Numbered from the stretch's first letter, positions 1 to 8,541 are shown. The stretch is 48,128 nucleotides of DNA from Cognatazoarcus sp050303815 (GCA_050303815.1 JBNLCM010000138.1:1-48128), one strand, 5' to 3'. Notes: generated by a model not told the origin, from the letters alone. Numbers and translations: made by a program.

Positions 1-1787
1 GTGCCCTTGTTGAGTGCAGCGACGCCCCGCTTGATAGCGGCGAGGTCATCGCCGGAGGCGAGCGCTTCGAGCGCGGCCACCAGCGACTCCACGGCCCGCT
101 GCTCGTCGGGGGCCAGCAGTTCGGCATCATCCGCAAGGGCCTGCCGGGTCGCCTCGACCAGTCGGCTGGCCTCGACCTGCTGTTCGCGCAGCGAACGGGC
201 TGACATGTCGTCTCCCGCATGGTCGATCCCCGAACGCAGCATTGTGGCGATCTCCTCGTCGGTAAGCCCGTAGGAGGGCTTCACCGTCACGCTGGCCTCG
301 ACCCCTGAGGACATCTCCCGCGCCGAGACCGAGAGCAGGCCGTCCGCGTCCACCTGGAAGGTCACCCGGATGCGCGCCGCCCCTGCCACCATGGGCGGGA
401 TGCCCCGCAGCTCGAAGCGCGCCAGCGAGCGGCAGTCGCTCACCAGCTCGCGCTCGCCCTGCACGACATGGAATGCCATGGCCGTCTGGCCATCCTTGTA
501 GGTCGTGAATTCCTGGGCGCGGGCCACCGGGATGGTCGCGTTGCGGGGAATCACCTTCTCGGCCAGGCCGCCCATGGTCTCCAGGCCGAGCGAGAGCGGT
601 ATCACGTCCAGCAGCAGCCAGTCCTCGTCGGCCGACCTATTGCCGGCGAGGGCGTTGGCCTGCTTGGCCGCCCCCAGCGCGACGACCTTGTCGGGGTCGA
701 GGTTGGTCAGGGGCTCCTGGCCGAAGAACTCACCCACTGCACGCTGCACATGGGGCATGCGCGTGGCACCGCCGACCATGACCACGCCTTTCACGTCGTC
801 GGGCTTGAGGCCGGCGTCGCGCAGCGCCTTGCGCATCGGAGCGAGCGTCTTGCGGACCAGGTTGGCGGTGATGTCCGAAAACACCTGGCGACTCACCATC
901 AGGCTGACGGCCTCGCCGCTGTCGAGCTCGCAGCGCAGCGACGCCTCCTCGGTGTGGGACAGCAGTTCCTTGGCTTCGCGCGCCTTGCCCAGCAGGCGAC
1001 GGACGTCGGATGCGCTCGGCGGCTCTATCTGCGCACGGTCGAGGCACCAGCAGAACAGGCGGTGGTCGAAGTCATCACCACCCAGCGCCGCATCCCCATT
1101 GGTGGCCAGCACCTCGAAGACGCCCTTGGTCAGCCGCAGGATCGAGATGTCGAAAGTGCCGCCACCCAGGTCGTAAACGGCGTAAACACCCTCGGCCGCG
1201 TTGTCGAGGCCATAGGCGATCGCCGCGGCGGTCGGCTCGTTCAGGAGTCGCAGCACGTTCAGCCCTGCGAGGCTCGCCGCGTCCTTGGTCGCCTGCCGCT
1301 GGGCGTCGTCGAAGTAGGCAGGCACGGTAATCACCGCCCCGGTCAGCTCGCCGCCGAGGCTCGCCTCGCCGCGCGCCTTGAGGACCTTGAGGATCTCCGC
1401 GGACACTTCCACCGGGCTCTTCGGGCCGACGACCGTGCGCAGCTTGACCATGCCCGGCGCATCGACGAAATCGTACGGGGTCGATTCGATGTGGGCCACG
1501 TCCTTCAGGCCGCGCCCCATGAAGCGCTTCACCGAGGCGATCGTGTTGCGCGGATCGCGCGTCTGCGCCAGGGCAGCCTCGCGACCGACCACGACCGAGC
1601 CATCCGCCTGGTAGCGCACCACCGACGGGAGCATGGCCTGGCCGTCGTGGTCGTTGAGGCAGACCGCGATGCCGTTGCGGACGGTGGCGACGAGCGAATT
1701 GGTGGTACCGAGGTCGATCCCCACGGCCAGCCGATGCTGGTGCGGGGCTTCGGACTGCCCGGGTTCGGATAATTGCAGCAGGGCCAT
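1..1787 (-). CDS. hscA: Fe-S assembly chaperone HscA (Hsp70 family), C-terminus cut by window edge
   Basis: HscA is the specialised Hsp70 that, with HscB, binds the LPPVK loop of IscU and uses ATP to release its iron-sulfur cluster to target proteins in the cytoplasm. Reading from ATG at 1787, the frame stays open to the edge for 595 codons. The ATPase phosphate-loop motif GIDLGTTNS lies at residues 23-31, after the short N-terminal leader usual in HscA. Known HscA proteins are about 620 residues, so only some 25 residues are missing. The last residues visible (…GDDLAAIKRGVAALNKG) fit the helical lid. The start overlaps the hscB stop by one base (TGATG), so the two are translationally coupled at the end of the isc operon. 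Confidence 0.95.
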   Translation of the reverse strand, partial: MALLQLSEPGQSEAPHQHRLAVGIDLGTTNSLVATVRNGIAVCLNDHDGQAMLPSVVRYQADGSVVVGREAALAQTRDPRNTIASVKRFMGRGLKDVAHIESTPYDFVDAPGMVKLRTVVGPKSPVEVSAEILKVLKARGEASLGGELTGAVITVPAYFDDAQRQATKDAASLAGLNVLRLLNEPTAAAIAYGLDNAAEGVYAVYDLGGGTFDISILRLTKGVFEVLATNGDAALGGDDFDHRLFCWCLDRAQIEPPSASDVRRLLGKAREAKELLSHTEEASLRCELDSGEAVSLMVSRQVFSDITANLVRKTLAPMRKALRDAGLKPDDVKGVVMVGGATRMPHVQRAVGEFFGQEPLTNLDPDKVVALGAAKQANALAGNRSADEDWLLLDVIPLSLGLETMGGLAEKVIPRNATIPVARAQEFTTYKDGQTAMAFHVVQGERELVSDCRSLARFELRGIPPMVAGAARIRVTFQVDADGLLSVSAREMSSGVEASVTVKPSYGLTDEEIATMLRSGIDHAGDDMSARSLREQQVEASRLVEATRQALADDAELLAPDEQRAVESLVAALEALASGDDLAAIKRGVAALNKG

Positions 1788-2320
1788 CAGGACTCCAGCG
1801 CCGCAAGGGCGTCTTCTATTTCTTGGTCGAGCTTGTCGAGGAACATCAGCCGGCGCACCGTCTCGGCGGCCGCCTCATGATCGTGCGCATCATCGAGTTG
1901 GACGGCAAGCGACTGCTCAATGCGGGCGGCTTCATCGCCGAGGCGCCGATGCAGGACCTCGAGCGCGTCGATGTCCCCGGCGTCAGAGGCGTCGCCGACC
2001 GCCTCGCGCCATTCCATCTGCTCCATCAGGAACTCGGGCGACATGGCGGTATTGGTCTCGAGGCCCGCGTCCACCTGCGCGAGTTCAAGCAGGTAGCGCG
2101 CCCGGGTCAGCGGCCGACGCAGTGCCTGAAAGGCTTCGTTGACCCGCGTCGCCCACTGCAGCGCACGGCGCTTGTCCGCGTCTGGCAGGTGGGCATGACG
2201 GTCGGGATGAACCTGTTGCTGCAGGCCGAGGTAGCTGCGCTCGAGTGCCGCCCTGTCGATGCGAAACGCCTTGGGCAGGCCGAACAGGGCAAAGTAATCC
2301 TTCTGCAGGTCGATCGACAT
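1787..2320 (-). CDS. hscB: Fe-S assembly co-chaperone HscB (J-protein)
   Basis: HscB brings IscU to HscA and stimulates its ATPase. The 177-residue protein has an N-terminal J domain with the diagnostic HPD at residues 38-40, and a C-terminal three-helix bundle (about residues 90-175) of the kind that binds IscU. Length and architecture match the HscB family (about 170-175 residues) rather than general DnaJ, since there is no Gly/Phe or zinc region. It follows iscA after a 33-base gap and its stop overlaps the hscA start by one base, as expected for a co-translated chaperone pair. Confidence 0.95.
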   Translation of the reverse strand: MSIDLQKDYFALFGLPKAFRIDRAALERSYLGLQQQVHPDRHAHLPDADKRRALQWATRVNEAFQALRRPLTRARYLLELAQVDAGLETNTAMSPEFLMEQMEWREAVGDASDAGDIDALEVLHRRLGDEAARIEQSLAVQLDDAHDHEAAAETVRRLMFLDKLDQEIEDALAALES

Positions 2321-2353
2321 GCGTTCTCCGGTGCCGGGCAGCGCCTGGCACGG

Positions 2354-2677
2354 TCAGACGTTGAAGCTTTCGCCGCAGCCGCAGGCGTCCTTGACGTTGG
2401 GGTTGTTGAACTTGAATCCCTCGTTCAGGCCCTCGCGCACATAGTCGAGTTCGGTCCCGTCCAGATACGGCAGACTCTTCGGATCGACGAGGATCGTGAC
2501 GCCGTGGCTCTCGAAGGTGAGATCCTCCTCCTCGCGATCATCGGCGAATTCGAGCTTGTACGCCATGCCCGAACAGCCCGAGGTCCTGACCCCGAGGCGG
2601 ACGCCAATGCCCTTGCCGCGCTTGGCAATGAAGTTGGTGACGTGCTTGGCGGCACGCTCGCTCATCGTGACGGCCAT
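2354..2677 (-). CDS. iscA: A-type iron-sulfur carrier IscA
   Basis: IscA is an A-type carrier that moves iron or [4Fe-4S] clusters from IscU to apo-proteins. The 107-residue product has the three conserved cysteines of the family: C35 in the TSGCSG motif, and C99 and C101 in the C-terminal CGCGESF motif. The frame continues upstream of 2677, but the ATG there gives the normal family length and leaves only a 7-base gap to iscU, so it was chosen. Its place between iscU and hscB is canonical and supports IscA over ErpA. Confidence 0.95.
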   Translation of the reverse strand: MAVTMSERAAKHVTNFIAKRGKGIGVRLGVRTSGCSGMAYKLEFADDREEEDLTFESHGVTILVDPKSLPYLDGTELDYVREGLNEGFKFNNPNVKDACGCGESFNV

Positions 2678-2684
2678 GCTGCCT

Positions 2685-3071
2685 TTACTCCCCGCCAGAC
2701 TTCTTCTTGTAGTCGGCCACGGCCGCCTTGATGGCGTCCTCGGCCAGGATCGAGCAGTGGATCTTGACCGGCGGAAGCGCCAGTTCCTCGGCGATCTGGG
2801 TGTTCTTGATCTCCAGCGCCTGATCGACCGTCTTGCCCTTGACCCACTCGGTGACGAGCGAACTCGATGCAATCGCCGAGCCGCAGCCGTAGGTCTTGAA
2901 CTTGGCGTCTTCAATGACGCCGTCGGTACCGACCTTGATCTGCAGCTTCATCACGTCGCCGCAGGCCGGCGCGCCGACCATGCCGGTTCCGACGCCCGCT
3001 TCGTCCTTCCCAAAGGACCCCACGTTGCGGGGATTCTCGTAGTGATCCAGTACCTTGTCGCTATATGCCAT
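2685..3071 (-). CDS. iscU: Fe-S cluster scaffold IscU
   Basis: IscU is the scaffold on which [2Fe-2S] clusters are built from IscS-derived sulfur. The 128-residue protein carries the full ligand set C37, D39, C63, H105 and C106. The HscA recognition loop LPPVK is at residues 99-103. The N-terminus MAYSDKVLDHYENPRNVG is typical. It lies 18 bases after the iscS stop and 7 bases before iscA, in one transcript. There is nothing aberrant in length or motifs. Confidence 0.97.
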   Translation of the reverse strand: MAYSDKVLDHYENPRNVGSFGKDEAGVGTGMVGAPACGDVMKLQIKVGTDGVIEDAKFKTYGCGSAIASSSLVTEWVKGKTVDQALEIKNTQIAEELALPPVKIHCSILAEDAIKAAVADYKKKSGGE

Positions 3072-3089
3072 GTCGTCTCTCCTGCAGGT

Positions 3090-4301
3090 TCAGTGGGCAG
3101 CCCACTGGACGGTATTGAGGTCGATGCCTTCCTGCACCATCTCCCAGAGCGGCGATAGCTCACGGAGCTTGCCGATCTTGCGGTGCAGCAAATCCACCGT
3201 ATAGTCGATTTCCTCTTCGGTCGTAAACCGGCCGATGGTGAAACGGATCGAACTGTGGGCCAGCTCATCGTCGCGGCCCAGGGCGCGCAGCACGTAGGAA
3301 GGCTCGAGCGAGGCCGAGGTACAGGCCGACCCCGAGGACACCGCCACGTCCTTGATCGCCATGATCAGAGATTCCCCTTCCACGTAGGCGAACGAGATGT
3401 TCAGGTTATGGGGGACGCGCGCCTCCATGTCGCCATTGACGTAGGTTGCCTCGATCTCGGACAGGCCCTTGAGCAGCTTGTCGCGCAGCATGCGGATACG
3501 CTCGTTCTCCACTTCCATTTCCTCGCGCGCGATGCGGAAGGCCTCGCCCATGCCGACGATCTGGTGCGTGGCGAGCGTCCCCGAGCGCAGGCCGCGCTCA
3601 TGGCCACCGCCGTGCATCTGCGCCTCGAGGCGCACCCGCGGCTTGCGCCGGACGTACAGGGCGCCGATGCCCTTCGGGCCGTAGCTCTTGTGAGCCGAAA
3701 ACGACATCAGGTCGACCTTCAACGTCTGCAGGTCGATCGCCACCTTGCCGGTCGCCTGGGCGGCATCGACGTGGAACACGATGCCTTTCTCGCGGCACAG
3801 CTCGCCTATCGCCTCAATGGGCTGGATGACGCCGACCTCGTTGTTCACGAACATGATCGACACCAGGATCGTATCGGGACGGATCGCCGCCTTCAGGACA
3901 TCCATGTCGACCAGGCCATTCTCCTGGACGTCCAGGTAGGTCACCTCGAAGCCCTGGCGCTCCAGTTCGCGGCACGGGTCGAGCACGGCCTTGTGCTCGG
4001 TCTTCACGGTGATCACGTGCTTGCCCTTGCCCTGGTAAAAGTGCGCCGCGCCCTTGATCGCGAGGTTGTCCGACTCGGTCGCGCCGGAGGTCCAGATGAT
4101 CTCCTTGGGATCCGCGTTCACCAGTGCCGCCACATGCGCCCTCGCCTCCTCGACGGCCTTCTCCGCCGTCCAGCCATAAGCGTGGCTGCGCGAGGCGGGG
4201 TTGCCGAAGTGCTCGACAATGTAGGGGATCATCTTCTCTGCGACCCGGGGATCGACCGGGGTCGTGGCCGAGTAGTCGAGATAGATGGGGAACTTCAGCA
4301 T
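3090..4301 (-). CDS. iscS: Cysteine desulfurase IscS
   Basis: IscS is the PLP enzyme that converts cysteine to alanine and hands the persulfide sulfur to IscU and to tRNA-thiolation partners. The 403-residue protein is almost identical in length to E. coli IscS (404). The PLP lysine is K205 in SFSAHKSYGPKG, and the mobile-loop cysteine is C327 in VSSGSACTSASLEPS. The C-terminal IscU-binding tail (…DLNTVQWAAH) is present, as in genuine IscS. It lies 31 bases after the other desulfurase gene and directly before iscU, so it is the partner of IscU by context. Confidence 0.96.
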   Translation of the reverse strand: MLKFPIYLDYSATTPVDPRVAEKMIPYIVEHFGNPASRSHAYGWTAEKAVEEARAHVAALVNADPKEIIWTSGATESDNLAIKGAAHFYQGKGKHVITVKTEHKAVLDPCRELERQGFEVTYLDVQENGLVDMDVLKAAIRPDTILVSIMFVNNEVGVIQPIEAIGELCREKGIVFHVDAAQATGKVAIDLQTLKVDLMSFSAHKSYGPKGIGALYVRRKPRVRLEAQMHGGGHERGLRSGTLATHQIVGMGEAFRIAREEMEVENERIRMLRDKLLKGLSEIEATYVNGDMEARVPHNLNISFAYVEGESLIMAIKDVAVSSGSACTSASLEPSYVLRALGRDDELAHSSIRFTIGRFTTEEEIDYTVDLLHRKIGKLRELSPLWEMVQEGIDLNTVQWAAH

Positions 4302-4332
4302 GTTGGCTTCTCCGTCGAAAGTCTTTGTCGGT

Positions 4333-5481
4333 TCAGGCCGATACGGCCACGAGTTTCTTCAAGTCCGCAAGTGTCGCGCCAAGCGCCGCGACGAAATCGT
4401 CAAGCTGTTCTGCCGTGCTGCCATGCCCCAGGCTGACCCGCACCGCGCCACGGGCGAGGTCCGGTGCGACGCCCATCGCCAGCAGCGCACGCGAGGGCTC
4501 CGGGTTGACACTGGAGCAGGCCGATCCGCTGGCCACGGCGAAGCCCACCCGATCGAGCTTGCCCACCAGGGTCTCGCCATCGATGGCGTCGAAGGCGAAG
4601 AAGCTGGTCCCCGGCAGCCTCGCTGCGCCCGCCGAGAAGATACGCGCGCCGAGCGCCGCGAGGTCGCGCTCGAGGCGCTCCCTGAGCAACCCCAGGCGCG
4701 CGGCCTCGTCCGCCCGGCGAGACACCGCCAGCTCGCAGGCCACCGCAAGGCCGACGATACCGGCCACGTTCTCCGTTCCGGAACGCAAGTTGCGTTCCTG
4801 ACCACCACCGGCCACCAGCGGTTCGATGTCGACCCGCTTGTCGATCACCAGTGCGCCGATACCGATCGGGCCATGCAGCTTGTGGGCGGACAGGGTCATC
4901 GCGTTGACCCCGAGGGCCCGGAAATCGACGGGCAGCTTGCCGACCGCCTGCACGGCATCGGTATGGAAAACCGCGCCGATGCGCTTCGCGTCGGCCGCCA
5001 GTGACGCGATGTCCTGCACCACGCCGCACTCGTTGTTGGCGAGCATCACCGACACGATCGCCGGCCGCTCCTGCAACACCTGCCGCCAGTGGGCGCGATC
5101 GATCTGGCCGTCAGCATCTACCGCGATCTCGGCGTGCTGCCAGCCGTGACGGGCCAGCTGGCGGGCCGGCTCACGCACGCACGGATGCTCGATCGCGCTG
5201 GTCGCGACGATACCCGGGCGGAGCCTCGCAGCCACACCCTTGATCGCGAGGTTGTTGGCTTCCGAACCACCGCTGGTGAAGACCACTTCGGTCGCATGCG
5301 CACCGACGGCCGCCGCGACCCGGGCCCGCGCGTCCTCGACGGCTGCCCGCGCCTGCCGGCCATATTCGTGCCGGCTGGAAGGGTTGCCGAACCGCGCGTC
5401 CAGGAACGGGAGCATCGCGTCGCGGACCCGGGGGTCCAGGGGCGTCGTCGCGTTGTGGTCGAGGTAGACGGGAGCGAACAT
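4333..5481 (-). CDS. Second cysteine desulfurase (NifS-like) in the isc operon
   Basis: This is a class V aminotransferase-fold cysteine desulfurase inserted between iscR and iscS. From the ATG at 5481 it has 382 residues. The PLP lysine is K201 (TLSAHKLHGPIG) and the sulfur-accepting cysteine is C322 in ASGSACSSVNPEPS, so both catalytic groups are intact. It lacks the IscU-binding C-terminal tail seen in the neighbouring IscS and its sequence is clearly diverged, so this is not a recent duplication. A start at 5535 is possible but would overlap the end of iscR; the 5481 start leaves a 10-base gap and matches the usual family N-terminus. It probably supplies sulfur to another acceptor or acts as an auxiliary desulfurase; that role is inference. 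Confidence 0.9.
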   Translation of the reverse strand: MFAPVYLDHNATTPLDPRVRDAMLPFLDARFGNPSSRHEYGRQARAAVEDARARVAAAVGAHATEVVFTSGGSEANNLAIKGVAARLRPGIVATSAIEHPCVREPARQLARHGWQHAEIAVDADGQIDRAHWRQVLQERPAIVSVMLANNECGVVQDIASLAADAKRIGAVFHTDAVQAVGKLPVDFRALGVNAMTLSAHKLHGPIGIGALVIDKRVDIEPLVAGGGQERNLRSGTENVAGIVGLAVACELAVSRRADEAARLGLLRERLERDLAALGARIFSAGAARLPGTSFFAFDAIDGETLVGKLDRVGFAVASGSACSSVNPEPSRALLAMGVAPDLARGAVRVSLGHGSTAEQLDDFVAALGATLADLKKLVAVSA

Positions 5482-5491
5482 GGCGTTGACG

Positions 5492-5971
5492 TCAGGCCGA
5501 AGCGGCCACCGGGCGGGCGCCGTCGCGCTCGCCACGCCGGTCCTGCATGACCTTCTCGCCAGCCTTTTCGCGCTGCTGGCGCACCAGGTCGCCCAGGCGA
5601 ACGGAGTGCAGGTATTCGTACATGCGCTTGTTCAGATTGGTCCACAGGTCGTGGGTCATGCAGCGGTGCTCGTCGTGGCAATTCTGCTTGCCGCCACACT
5701 GGGTCGCATCGAGCGGCTCATCCACGGCGCGGATGATGTCCGCGACGGTGATCTCGTCATCGACGCGGGCCAGGCAGTAGCCTCCGCCCGGCCCCCGCAC
5801 GCTCGTCACCAGCTTGTGCCGGCGCAGCTTGCCGAACAGCTGCTCGAGATAGGACAGGGAGATCTTCTGCCGGTCGGCGATCCCCGCCAGGGTCACGGGA
5901 CCGTCGCCCTCGCGAAGCGCGAGGTCGATCATCGCCGTTACTGCAAAACGTCCCTTGGTCGTCAGTCTCAT
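5492..5971 (-). CDS. iscR: Fe-S-sensing transcriptional regulator IscR (Rrf2 family)
   Basis: IscR binds a [2Fe-2S] cluster and, in the holo form, represses the isc operon. The 159-residue protein starts MRLTTKGRFAVTAM, typical of Rrf2 proteins, with a winged-helix DNA-binding domain over residues 1-60. The cluster ligands C92, C98, C104 and H107 are all present at the same numbers as in E. coli IscR. It is the first gene after a strong promoter with an IscR-type palindrome, so autoregulation is expected. The operon continues with two desulfurases, iscU, iscA, hscB and hscA. Confidence 0.96.
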   Translation of the reverse strand: MRLTTKGRFAVTAMIDLALREGDGPVTLAGIADRQKISLSYLEQLFGKLRRHKLVTSVRGPGGGYCLARVDDEITVADIIRAVDEPLDATQCGGKQNCHDEHRCMTHDLWTNLNKRMYEYLHSVRLGDLVRQQREKAGEKVMQDRRGERDGARPVAASA

Positions 5972-5993
5972 TGCGGCCCTCTGTCGGTGAGCA

Positions 5994-6018
5994 ATACCTT
6001 AGTGTTTCGCTCAACTAT
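5994..6018 (-). promoter_or_regulatory. Candidate IscR type 1 operator
   Basis: On the minus strand a 25-base imperfect palindrome reads ATAGTTGAG, a central segment, then CTAAGGTAT. This matches the outline of the known holo-IscR (type 1) motif: ATAnTTGAC, an AT-containing centre, and a right half ending GGnAT or GGTAT. It overlaps the -10 box and probable start site of the iscR promoter, where bound IscR would block transcription. The match was judged by eye. Confidence 0.65.
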
Positions 6019-6042
6019 ACAGTTCCCGACAAAAAGCCTCAA
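6014..6042 (-). promoter_or_regulatory. Sigma-70-type promoter of the isc operon
   Basis: Read on the minus strand, a -35 box TTGAGG (6037-6042) is followed by exactly 17 bases and a -10 box TATAGT (6014-6019), about 45 bases upstream of the iscR ATG. The spacing is ideal and the element stands in an AT-richer pocket of otherwise GC-rich DNA. The IscR-type palindrome overlaps its -10 box. Confidence 0.75.
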
Positions 6043-6083
6043 GTATTTCGCGCGCCCCGCACCGGATGGGCACACACCCCGGG

Positions 6084-6845
6084 TCAATCGACCATTTTCG
6101 ACAGCTTGTCCGGATCGAAGCCGTCGCTGCATTCGGGCACCTCGTCGATCTTGATCCCTGCCGCCGCGAGGCGTTCAAGCAGGCAATTCATCCGCCTGTC
6201 GTTCTCGACGGCGTGATCCAGGATGCTGTGCAAGGCCTTGGCGAGCGGGTCGTCCGTGTCGCGCGTGACGCCATAGGCGGAGAAGCCCATCTCCTTGGCC
6301 TTCTCCTCGCGGGCATCGCGCTCCTTGCGGCCGTTCTCGATGATGCGGGCCGGGTTGCCCACCGCGGTGGCCCCCGGCGGCACTGGCTTGACCACCACCG
6401 CGTTCGAGCCGACCTTGGCGCCGTCGCCCACCTCGAAGCCGCCGAGCACCTTGGCGCCGGCGCCGATCACGACCCCCTTGCCCAGGGTCGGGTGCCGCTT
6501 GGTACCCCGGTAGAGCGAGGTACCGCCCAGGGTCACGCCCTGGTAGATCGTGCAGTCGTCGCCGATCTCGGCCGTCTCTCCGATCACCACGCCCATGCCA
6601 TGGTCGATGAACACACGCCGGCCGATCTTCACGCCGGGGTGGATCTCGATGCCCGTCAGCAGCCGGCCGATGTGGCTCAGGAAGCGGCCCAGCCAGAAGA
6701 ACTCGGCCAGCCAGGCGCGGTGCGCCAGGCGATGAAAGATCAGGGCGTGCACGCCCGGGTAGCAGGTGAGGATCTCCCAGCTCGATCGCGCAGCGGGATC
6801 CCGCTCGCGCACGCTGGCGATGTCTTCACGCAATCTTTCGAACAT
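6084..6845 (-). CDS. cysE: Serine O-acetyltransferase
   Basis: The enzyme acetylates serine to O-acetylserine, the last precursor of cysteine. The 253-residue protein has a left-handed beta-helix of hexapeptide repeats (about residues 64-165), with the catalytic D81-H82 pair in FIDHGMGVVIGETA and the acetyl-CoA-binding GNPARII segment. The helical N-terminal domain is short compared with enterobacterial CysE, and there is a C-terminal extension of about 80 residues. The ATG at 6845 was chosen because the sequence upstream in this frame is an antisense reading of trmJ. It lies just upstream of the isc promoter, linking cysteine supply with Fe-S assembly. Confidence 0.93.
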   Translation of the reverse strand: MFERLREDIASVRERDPAARSSWEILTCYPGVHALIFHRLAHRAWLAEFFWLGRFLSHIGRLLTGIEIHPGVKIGRRVFIDHGMGVVIGETAEIGDDCTIYQGVTLGGTSLYRGTKRHPTLGKGVVIGAGAKVLGGFEVGDGAKVGSNAVVVKPVPPGATAVGNPARIIENGRKERDAREEKAKEMGFSAYGVTRDTDDPLAKALHSILDHAVENDRRMNCLLERLAAAGIKIDEVPECSDGFDPDKLSKMVD

Positions 6846-6892
6846 GGGGTTTCCTCGCGACCTCAGCGCCGGATCAATTCCGACCGTTTTTA

Positions 6893-7618
6893 TCAGGTTT
6901 TCTTCTCGAGCGCACTGAGCAGGCCGCGCAGGATGCCGACCTCCTCCCGTTCCAGCCGGACGCGTCCGAACAGCCGGCGGATACGCGCCATCAGCTTGCG
7001 CGGGTTGTCCGGGTCGAGGAACTCGCGTTCGACCATCAGGCGCTCGAGATGGCCGTAGAAGCCCTCCACCTCCTCGAAGCTCGCCGGCTGCCCGGCGAGA
7101 AAGGGCGCAGCGCCCGGATCGAGGGCCGCCACCCTGAGCTCGTAACACATCAGCTGCACCGCAGCGCCCAGGTTCAGCGACGAATACGCCGGGTTGGCCG
7201 GCACCATCACGGGGAGGTGGCACAGGCCGAGTTCATCGTTCGAGAGGCCGCTCGTCTCGTTGCCGAAGACCAGCGCGACTTCGGCATCGCGCGCCAGCGC
7301 GACGACCTCGCCCGCAGCCTCCCGCGCCCATTTCGCTGGCGTTGCCAGCTCGCGACGGCGCGCCGTCATCGCCGCGGCGAGGACCGTGCCCGCGAGGGCT
7401 TCCTCGAGGGAATCCACGACACGCGCCCGGTCGAGCACGTCGGATGCGCCGGAGGCGCGCGCCTCGGCAATGGGGTCGGGGAAGGCTTCGGGGCGTACCA
7501 GGTACAGGCGGCTCAGGCCCATGGTTTTCATGGCCCGGGCTGCCGCACCGATATTGCCCGGATGGCTGGTCCGCGAGAGGACGATCCGGACGTGGTCGAG
7601 CGTTGGTCCGCTGTTCAT
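6893..7618 (-). CDS. trmJ: tRNA (cytidine/uridine-2'-O-)-methyltransferase TrmJ
   Basis: TrmJ is a SPOUT methyltransferase that 2'-O-methylates position 32 of several tRNAs. The 241-residue protein shows the family motifs in order: a first motif with TSHPGNIGAAARAMKTMGL near residues 17-35, LVFGNETSGLSN near 115-127, and the trefoil-knot motif NPAYSSLNLGAAVQLMCYEL near 142-161. A C-terminal helical extension, including the segment VEGFYGHLERLM, is typical of TrmJ rather than the shorter TrmL. It is divergent from suhB with only 62 bases between starts, as seen in many proteobacteria, and it precedes cysE by 47 bases. Confidence 0.93.
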   Translation of the reverse strand: MNSGPTLDHVRIVLSRTSHPGNIGAAARAMKTMGLSRLYLVRPEAFPDPIAEARASGASDVLDRARVVDSLEEALAGTVLAAAMTARRRELATPAKWAREAAGEVVALARDAEVALVFGNETSGLSNDELGLCHLPVMVPANPAYSSLNLGAAVQLMCYELRVAALDPGAAPFLAGQPASFEEVEGFYGHLERLMVEREFLDPDNPRKLMARIRRLFGRVRLEREEVGILRGLLSALEKKT

Positions 7619-7680
7619 ATTAAAATCCCGGGTTTTCCGCTGAGCCGGGGCAAGCCTGCCCCGCGACGAGATCCCGAGAC

Positions 7681-8481
7681 ATGCACCCCACCCTGAACAT
7701 CGCCGTCAAGGCCGCGCGCCGCGCCGGCAACATCATCAACCGCGCTTCGACCGACCTGGCTCATCTCAAGGTGCATGCGAAGAGCGCCAACGACTTCGTG
7801 ACGGAGGTGGATCGCGCAGCCGAAGCCGCCATCATCGAGGTCCTGCAGGACGCCTATCCAGGGCACGGGATTCTAGCAGAAGAGACCGGCACCTCCGGCC
7901 CGGAGGGCGAGTACCAGTGGATCATCGACCCGCTCGACGGTACCACCAACTTCATCCACGGATTCCAGCAGTACGCGGTCTCCATCGCCCTGGCCCGCAA
8001 CGGTGTGGTCGAGCAGGCGGTCGTCTTCGACCCGGTCGCCAATGATCTCTACACCGCCTCCAAGGGCGGCGGCGCCTTCCTCAACGATCGCCGCATCCGT
8101 GTCTCGAAGCGAACCCGAATGGCCGAGGCGCTGGTCGGCACGGGCTTTCCGTTCCGCGAGTTCGACAACATCGACGCCTACCTCGCGATGTTCCGCGAGA
8201 TCGCCCAGAAAACCGCCGGCATCCGCCGTCCGGGGGCGGCGGCCCTCGACCTGGCCTATCTGGCGGCCGGCCGCTACGACGGCTTCTGGGAGCTGGGCCT
8301 CAAGCCCTGGGACATCGCAGCCGGCTCGCTGCTCGTCCAGGAGGCCGGCGGCCTGATCAGCGACCTGACCGGCGAATCGGGCTTCCTGGCGACCGGCGAG
8401 GTCGTGGCCGGCACGCCGAAGATCTTCGCCCAGCTCCTGCCGATCATCCAGAAGCACGCCCCGCGCACCAAAGAGGCCTGA
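7681..8481 (+). CDS. suhB: Inositol-1-monophosphatase family protein SuhB
   Basis: The protein is a Mg-dependent inositol monophosphatase-family enzyme; in enterobacteria SuhB also acts in rRNA transcription antitermination. The 266-residue product has the metal-site residues E67, D83 and D86 (IDPLDGTTNFIHG) and the second motif W210-D211 (KPWDIAAGSLLVQEAGG). Length equals that of E. coli SuhB (267). It is transcribed away from trmJ across a 62-base divergent promoter region and ends 25 bases before a strong hairpin that probably terminates it. Confidence 0.95.
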   Translation: MHPTLNIAVKAARRAGNIINRASTDLAHLKVHAKSANDFVTEVDRAAEAAIIEVLQDAYPGHGILAEETGTSGPEGEYQWIIDPLDGTTNFIHGFQQYAVSIALARNGVVEQAVVFDPVANDLYTASKGGGAFLNDRRIRVSKRTRMAEALVGTGFPFREFDNIDAYLAMFREIAQKTAGIRRPGAAALDLAYLAAGRYDGFWELGLKPWDIAAGSLLVQEAGGLISDLTGESGFLATGEVVAGTPKIFAQLLPIIQKHAPRTKEA

Positions 8482-8506
8482 CCGCAGGGCAACGCCCAGG
8501 GTCAGT

Positions 8507-8541
8507 GGACATGTGTCTGGCGGATCGCCAGGCACATGTCC
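8507..8541. terminator. Bidirectional terminator-like hairpin between suhB and the M15 peptidase gene
   Basis: A 35-base near-perfect inverted repeat has 16 paired bases including one G-T pair and a 3-base loop. The arms are GGACATGTG-T-CTGGCG and CGCCAG-G-CACATGTCC. It sits in the only gap between two convergent genes. There is no T tract on either side, so it may work as a Rho-independent-like stop without one, as an mRNA 3'-end stabiliser, or be a dispersed palindromic element. Confidence 0.6.
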
